7,688 nucleotides of DNA from an uncultured Prevotella sp. GTDB taxonomy: Bacteria > Bacteroidota > Bacteroidia > Bacteroidales > Bacteroidaceae. The position numbers and the translations under genes were made by a program. The stretch covers positions 1-7,688 of the forward strand of contig USEC01000061.1 of assembly GCA_900553595.1 (NCBI GenBank), read 5' to 3'. Below, in pieces: positions 4,739-7,688 of this stretch; position 1 is the first letter of the stretch, and every line of letters starts with the position of its first letter. The notes under the pieces are model-generated. The model did not search any database and was not told the DNA's origin. It saw only the letters and a list, made by a program, of their open reading frames with translations.

Positions 4739-5813
4739 CATCATAGACAGGATAAAGCTCCCTTTCCGTAAGGATAAGGAGCTTTATTCGTCTCTATACC
4801 ACATCATCGGATTCTATCCACACGACATCAGCTACTACAAGCTCGCGCTGATGCACAAGAGCATGTTCCGCCGCAACGCCAAGGGCAAACCCGTGAACAA
4901 CGAACGCCTCGAATTCCTCGGCGACGCCATCCTCGACGCCGCAGTAGGCGACATTGTCTATCGGCACTTCCCGGGAAAACGCGAGGGATTCCTCACGAAC
5001 ACACGCTCGAAACTCGTGCAGCGCGAGACACTCAACCGTCTGGCGCAGGAAATGGGCATCAGCAAGCTCGTGCTTTCAAACGGCCGTTCGGCATCGCACA
5101 ACTCCTATATGGGCGGCAACGCGTTCGAGGCTCTCGTCGGAGCAATATACCTCGACCGCGGATACAACGCCTGCATGAAATTCATGCGCAATCGCATTCT
5201 GGCACAAATGATAAACATCGACAAGGTGGCATACAAGGAAGTGAACTTCAAGAGCCGCCTCATCGAATGGAGCCAGAAGAACCGTGTGCGCATCAATTTC
5301 GACATCCTCACGCAGGAAAAGGACAACCAGGGAAGCCCCGTCTTCAAGTACCGCATAATGCTCGAAGGCGTGGGAGGCTGCTCAGGCGAAGGCTACAGCA
5401 AGAAAGAGAGCCAGCAGATAGCGGCGAAGCGCACCCTGGAGAAGCTGCGCCGGGAGCCGCAGTTCATCGATGCCGTGTTCGCTGCCAAGACCGAGCGCAC
5501 CAAGATGGAGGAGGAACCCGTGGAGAACGTGCCGAGCACGGAGGCTCCGTCCGACTTCATCATAGTGTCGGCAGAACAGGAGACACCCGTTCGTGAAGCG
5601 GCAGAACCGTCAATGGAGAAGCCGCGCAGAGGCCGCCGCTCGCCCATGTACCGCAGCGATGACGACCCACGCGCCGCCCGCGGCGAGGCAGCGGCAGCCG
5701 CTCCCGCAGCCGCGGAAAGCGACGACGAGTTCGACCTGAGCGACATTTCCGCCCGTGAGAAGTCGCGCGAAGAGATCATAGCAGCAGCCGAAGCGGCAGC
5801 ATTCGCAGAATAA
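4728..5813 (+). CDS. rnc: Ribonuclease III with extended C-terminal tail
   Basis: A 361-residue endonuclease that cuts double-stranded RNA in rRNA and mRNA processing. The catalytic domain carries the signature NERLEFLGDAILD (58-70) with metal ligands E59, E62 and D66, plus E86. GNAFEALVGAIYLD (130-143) supplies E134, but the position equivalent to E. coli D114 is N131. The double-stranded-RNA-binding domain spans about 173-241 with the SKKESQQIAAK loop (224-234). Residues from about 245 to 361 are an unusual low-complexity tail: acidic and Pro-rich, then an Arg-rich patch (299-304), then Ala-rich and acidic (AAAAAPAAA at 321-329, end IIAAAEAAAFAE). Typical RNase III ends near 225-250 residues. 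The ATG at 4728 overlaps fabF by 11 bases in another frame, suggesting translational coupling; the next Met (42) would cut into the catalytic domain. A strong hairpin sits in codons 8-21. Confidence 0.95.
   Translation: MLSNIIDRIKLPFRKDKELYSSLYHIIGFYPHDISYYKLALMHKSMFRRNAKGKPVNNERLEFLGDAILDAAVGDIVYRHFPGKREGFLTNTRSKLVQRETLNRLAQEMGISKLVLSNGRSASHNSYMGGNAFEALVGAIYLDRGYNACMKFMRNRILAQMINIDKVAYKEVNFKSRLIEWSQKNRVRINFDILTQEKDNQGSPVFKYRIMLEGVGGCSGEGYSKKESQQIAAKRTLEKLRREPQFIDAVFAAKTERTKMEEEPVENVPSTEAPSDFIIVSAEQETPVREAAEPSMEKPRRGRRSPMYRSDDDPRAARGEAAAAAPAAAESDDEFDLSDISAREKSREEIIAAAEAAAFAE
4750..4789 (+). promoter_or_regulatory. Hairpin in the first codons of rnc
   Basis: GGATAAAGCTCC (4750-4761) pairs with GGAGCTTTATTC (4778-4789), 12 pairs with one G-T wobble. 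The helix continues with T4763-A4776 and TCC/GGA (4765-4767, 4772-4774) between two mismatches, closed by loop GTAA. It lies 22 bases into the rnc reading frame. Codons in and just after it (AGG, CTT, TAT, TCT, CTA) differ from the CGC, CTC and TAC preferred in the rest of the gene, which hints that the RNA fold is selected. It is a candidate RNase III self-cleavage or translation-control site, by inference from E. coli rnc autoregulation. Confidence 0.6.
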
Positions 5814-5814
5814 C

Positions 5815-5883
5815 GGTGTTGCAGGTTGTGGGGTCGTAATGGCGACATTACCTTTTCCTCCGCACAACCTGCAACATTTTCTT
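5815..5883 (+). terminator. Large intrinsic terminator of the acpP-fabF-rnc operon
   Basis: TGTTGCAGGTTGTG (5817-5830) and CACAACCTGCAACA (5863-5876) form a perfect 14-pair stem starting three bases after the rnc stop, followed by TTTTCTTT (5877-5884). The 32-base interior holds its own perfect six-pair hairpin, GTAATG (5836-5841) with CATTAC (5846-5851), capped by GCGA, a GNRA tetraloop. The T-tract supports termination on the plus strand. Confidence 0.85.
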
Positions 5884-5956
5884 TACCCATCACCCCACCG
5901 CCGGCGGGCGACCGCGTCACGCACGGCATCCCGACACCACATCATCACAACCCTTT

Positions 5957-6988
5957 ATGACACGCCACATCATCCTTTCACTTCTTCTTCTGCTCCCGTT
6001 CACCGTGGGTGCCGCCGACTGGATGGCACGTCTTTCCCCCGACACACGCGTCTGCCGGCTCCTCATCCCGGGCACTCACGACGCCGCAACGGGCGACGGT
6101 TTCATGCCGGCAGACACCGTCTTCGGCAGGACGATAGCGCAGACGCAGGAGAAGAGCATCGCCGGACAGTGGCAGGCAGGCATCCGCGCCTTCGATTTGC
6201 GCCCTGCCGTGCGTACCGAAATCGATGGCAGCGAGTCGCTGCATCTTTATCATGGCGAGTTCGCCACCACACGTTCGTTCGGCAGTGTCATGCGGCAGAT
6301 AGCCGATTCCGTCACCGCCCATCCCACGGAATTCGCCATAATCATCATGCGACATGAGTCGTCGCCGTCGCGGCACGAAGCCCGTTGGGCGGAACTCATG
6401 CGGCAGTCGCTCGACAGTCTGGGCGGCGTGCTCGCCGATTTCCGTCCCGACCTCACCGTGGCCGACCTCCGTGGCCGCATACTCGTAATCAGCCGCGACT
6501 CCTACGGCGATGTCCCCCGTGGCGGATATGCCGGCGGATGGAGCCATTCCAGGCGTCTCGCCGACCAGACCGAGGCGTGGATAAAGGGCGCCGACCCCTC
6601 CGTCAGTGCCCGACTCATGGTGCAGGACTTCTACGACACGTCGCTTCCCGGCGGCGCAAGGCACAAGCGGGCTGCCATAAAAGCCATGTTCGGGGAGAAA
6701 AGGCGTGCCGACCTCGCCTCGCCCGATGCCTGTGTGTGGATGATAAACCACGCTTCGGGCTACTCGCTCACCATCAGCGGCATTGCCGACGAACCCGTGT
6801 CGCTGTCGCAGGGCTACCGTGACAACGCCGCACACACTAACGCCTTCATCCTCCGCCGTCTGCGTTCCGCCGACGGTCTGAGCGGTATCGTGCTCATGGA
6901 CTTCGCCGCTACCGACCTTTCCGGCGGCTACGACGTGATGGGTAAGACGCTTGTGGAGGCGATGATAGAGCGTTGCTACGAGCTGTAG
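5957..6988 (+). CDS. Secreted phosphatidylinositol-specific phospholipase C-like protein
   Basis: A 343-residue exported protein. Residues 1-20 (MTRHIILSLLLLLPFTVGAA) are a signal peptide with a cleavage site after VGA or VGAA; there is no lipobox cysteine, so a periplasmic or secreted enzyme is predicted. The PI-PLC X-type TIM barrel is evident: LLIPGTHDAATG (35-46) carries H41 and D42, GIRAFDLRP (75-83) carries D80 and R82, and LHLYHG (95-100) carries H99, matching the two catalytic histidines and Arg/Asp partners of Bacillus cereus PI-PLC. Length agrees with bacterial single-domain enzymes. The family cleaves phosphatidylinositol or GPI anchors to cyclic inositol phosphate and diacylglycerol; substrate here is inferred. 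It follows the rnc terminator, so it is probably expressed separately, though I find no clear -33/-7 pair in the 73 bases before the ATG. Confidence 0.9.
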   Translation: MTRHIILSLLLLLPFTVGAADWMARLSPDTRVCRLLIPGTHDAATGDGFMPADTVFGRTIAQTQEKSIAGQWQAGIRAFDLRPAVRTEIDGSESLHLYHGEFATTRSFGSVMRQIADSVTAHPTEFAIIIMRHESSPSRHEARWAELMRQSLDSLGGVLADFRPDLTVADLRGRILVISRDSYGDVPRGGYAGGWSHSRRLADQTEAWIKGADPSVSARLMVQDFYDTSLPGGARHKRAAIKAMFGEKRRADLASPDACVWMINHASGYSLTISGIADEPVSLSQGYRDNAAHTNAFILRRLRSADGLSGIVLMDFAATDLSGGYDVMGKTLVEAMIERCYEL

Positions 6989-7054
6989 GCAGGCAGTGGC
7001 GTCTTTTGGAAAAGGCTTGCAGAGCCTCGTTTCACCATCTTAAAACAAAGAATC

Positions 7055-7585
7055 ATGCGCAAACTCAGAACCATAGAAATGCAGCGTCTCTCCGTGGAGC
7101 AGTTCCGCGAGGCCGACAAGCTGCCGCTCATTGTCGTGCTCGACGATGTGCGTTCGTTATATAATGTAGGGTCGGTGTTCCGTTCCTGCGACGCTTTCCG
7201 TGTGGAGGCGGTCTATCTCTGCGGCATCACCGCCACTCCTCCGCACCCCGAAATACACAAGACCGCGCTCGGCGGCGAGGACTCCGTGGCGTGGCGTTAC
7301 TTCCCCTCGGCTCTTGAGGCAGTGGAGGAGCTGCGCCGTCAGGGCGTGTTCGTCTATTCCGTGGAGCAGGTCGAGGGTTCCACGAAGCTCCATCACCTGC
7401 AGCTCGACCCCTCGTGCCGCTACGCTTTGGTGCTCGGCAACGAGGTGAAGGGCGTGCATCAGGAGGTGGTCGATGCTTCCGACGGTTGCATAGAGATACC
7501 GCAGTTTGGCACGAAACACTCTCTCAACGTGAGTGTTACGGCTGGTATCGTGGTGTGGGAAGTGGCGAAGCAGATGATATTGTGA
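7055..7585 (+). CDS. SpoU/TrmH family RNA 2'-O-methyltransferase
   Basis: A 176-residue SPOUT-fold protein that would methylate a ribose 2'-OH in tRNA or rRNA using S-adenosylmethionine. All three family motifs are seen: motif 1 LYNVGSVFRSCDAF (35-48) with N37 and R43, motif 2 YALVLGNEVKGV (123-134) with E130, and motif 3 IEIPQFGTKHSLNVSVTAGI (146-165) with S156 and N158 in the knotted AdoMet site. It lacks the N-terminal RNA-binding extension of larger TrmH/RlmB members, so it is a minimal, TrmL-sized enzyme, but the target nucleotide cannot be assigned. The ATG at 7055 lies 66 bases after the PI-PLC stop, and the protein begins shortly before motif 1 as expected. After its TGA, G and eight T residues lead into the right-hand repeat array without an obvious preceding stem. 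Confidence 0.93.
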   Translation: MRKLRTIEMQRLSVEQFREADKLPLIVVLDDVRSLYNVGSVFRSCDAFRVEAVYLCGITATPPHPEIHKTALGGEDSVAWRYFPSALEAVEELRRQGVFVYSVEQVEGSTKLHHLQLDPSCRYALVLGNEVKGVHQEVVDASDGCIEIPQFGTKHSLNVSVTAGIVVWEVAKQMIL

Positions 7586-7586
7586 G

Positions 7587-7688
7587 TTTTTTTTAGGAGT
7601 TAGAGAAGTTAAAGAAGTTAAGTTAGGAGTTAAAGAAGTTAAAGCCGTATGCTTTGAGAATACAGGAGTTAAGAATTCAGAAGTTAAG
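7587..7688 (+). repeat. Mosaic nine-base repeat array, right copy
   Basis: After T8-AG (7587-7596) come GGAGTTAGA (7596-7604), GAAGTTAAA (7605-7613), a shortened GAAGTTAA (7614-7621), then GTTAGGAGTTAAAGAAG and GTTAAAGCC. The final 32 bases (7657-7688) are the reverse complement of 97-128 with one mismatch. The array sits 3' of the SpoU gene with its purine-rich strand in the sense direction, the same relation as the left array to the nitroreductase. It is cut by the window end, so its full extent is unknown. Confidence 0.85.

Noticed and set aside
5898..5907. CCGCCGGCGG palindrome before the PI-PLC gene as an operator
   Set aside because: A short GC-only palindrome in GC-rich DNA is easily due to chance, and no promoter elements flank it.
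5978..6835. 285-codon minus-strand frame
   Set aside because: It is antisense to the PI-PLC gene, which has complete catalytic motifs and a signal peptide.
7013..7027. AGGCT/AGCCT hairpin between PI-PLC and the SpoU gene as a terminator
   Set aside because: Only five pairs and no T-run follows; too weak to annotate.
7515..7537. AACACTC/GAGTGTT stem as the terminator of the SpoU gene
   Set aside because: It lies inside the conserved motif 3 coding sequence, about 50 bases before the T-run, so it is not positioned as a terminator.
97..7688. Composite transposon bounded by terminal inverted repeats
   Set aside because: The enclosed genes are core housekeeping genes, there is no transposase or integrase, and no target-site duplication can be judged because the right copy touches the window end.

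Overview
The window looks like a chromosomal segment of a Bacteroidales bacterium with GC-rich genes, perhaps Prevotellaceae or Muribaculaceae; the family is not resolved. Three things point there: the acpP-fabF-rnc gene order, a DUF4254 gene beside a family-9 glycosyltransferase, and two promoters of the Bacteroidetes type (-33 TTTG, -7 TAnnTTTG). Most starts lack a Shine-Dalgarno sequence and follow AT-rich leaders, which also fits.

Layout: a minus-strand block runs from 2718 down to 305. It holds a DUF4254 protein, a heptosyltransferase-like GT9 enzyme and a small nitroreductase, and ends at an intrinsic terminator (about 129-169). A 334-base divergent region (2719-3052) carries a promoter for each direction. 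The plus-strand block is acpP (acyl carrier protein), fabF (ketoacyl-ACP synthase II), rnc (RNase III with a long C-terminal tail), a large hairpin terminator, a secreted phosphatidylinositol phospholipase C-like protein and a SpoU/TrmH-type RNA 2'-O-methyltransferase.

How the genes work together: acpP and fabF supply fatty-acid elongation, and rnc is translationally overlapped with fabF. The DUF4254/GT9 pair probably serves surface glycan or LPS-core assembly. The PI-PLC may act on inositol lipids, host or self.

The genes are ordinary; the spacers are not. Both ends of the window carry mosaic arrays of a nine-base GAAGTTARA-type unit, including a 32-base inverted repeat with 31 matches, each array just 3' of a gene. 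The GT9/DUF4254 spacer has two inverted arrays of an eight-base GTAAAAGR unit. The acpP/fabF spacer has three tandem seven-base GCCATAA-type units plus a 62-base hairpin. The nitroreductase terminator has three tandem copies, 22 bases apart, of its 5' stem arm. The first codons of rnc form a 12-pair hairpin, a candidate for RNase III self-processing. I found no complete new multi-gene system; the most original signals are these repeat and RNA-structure elements.
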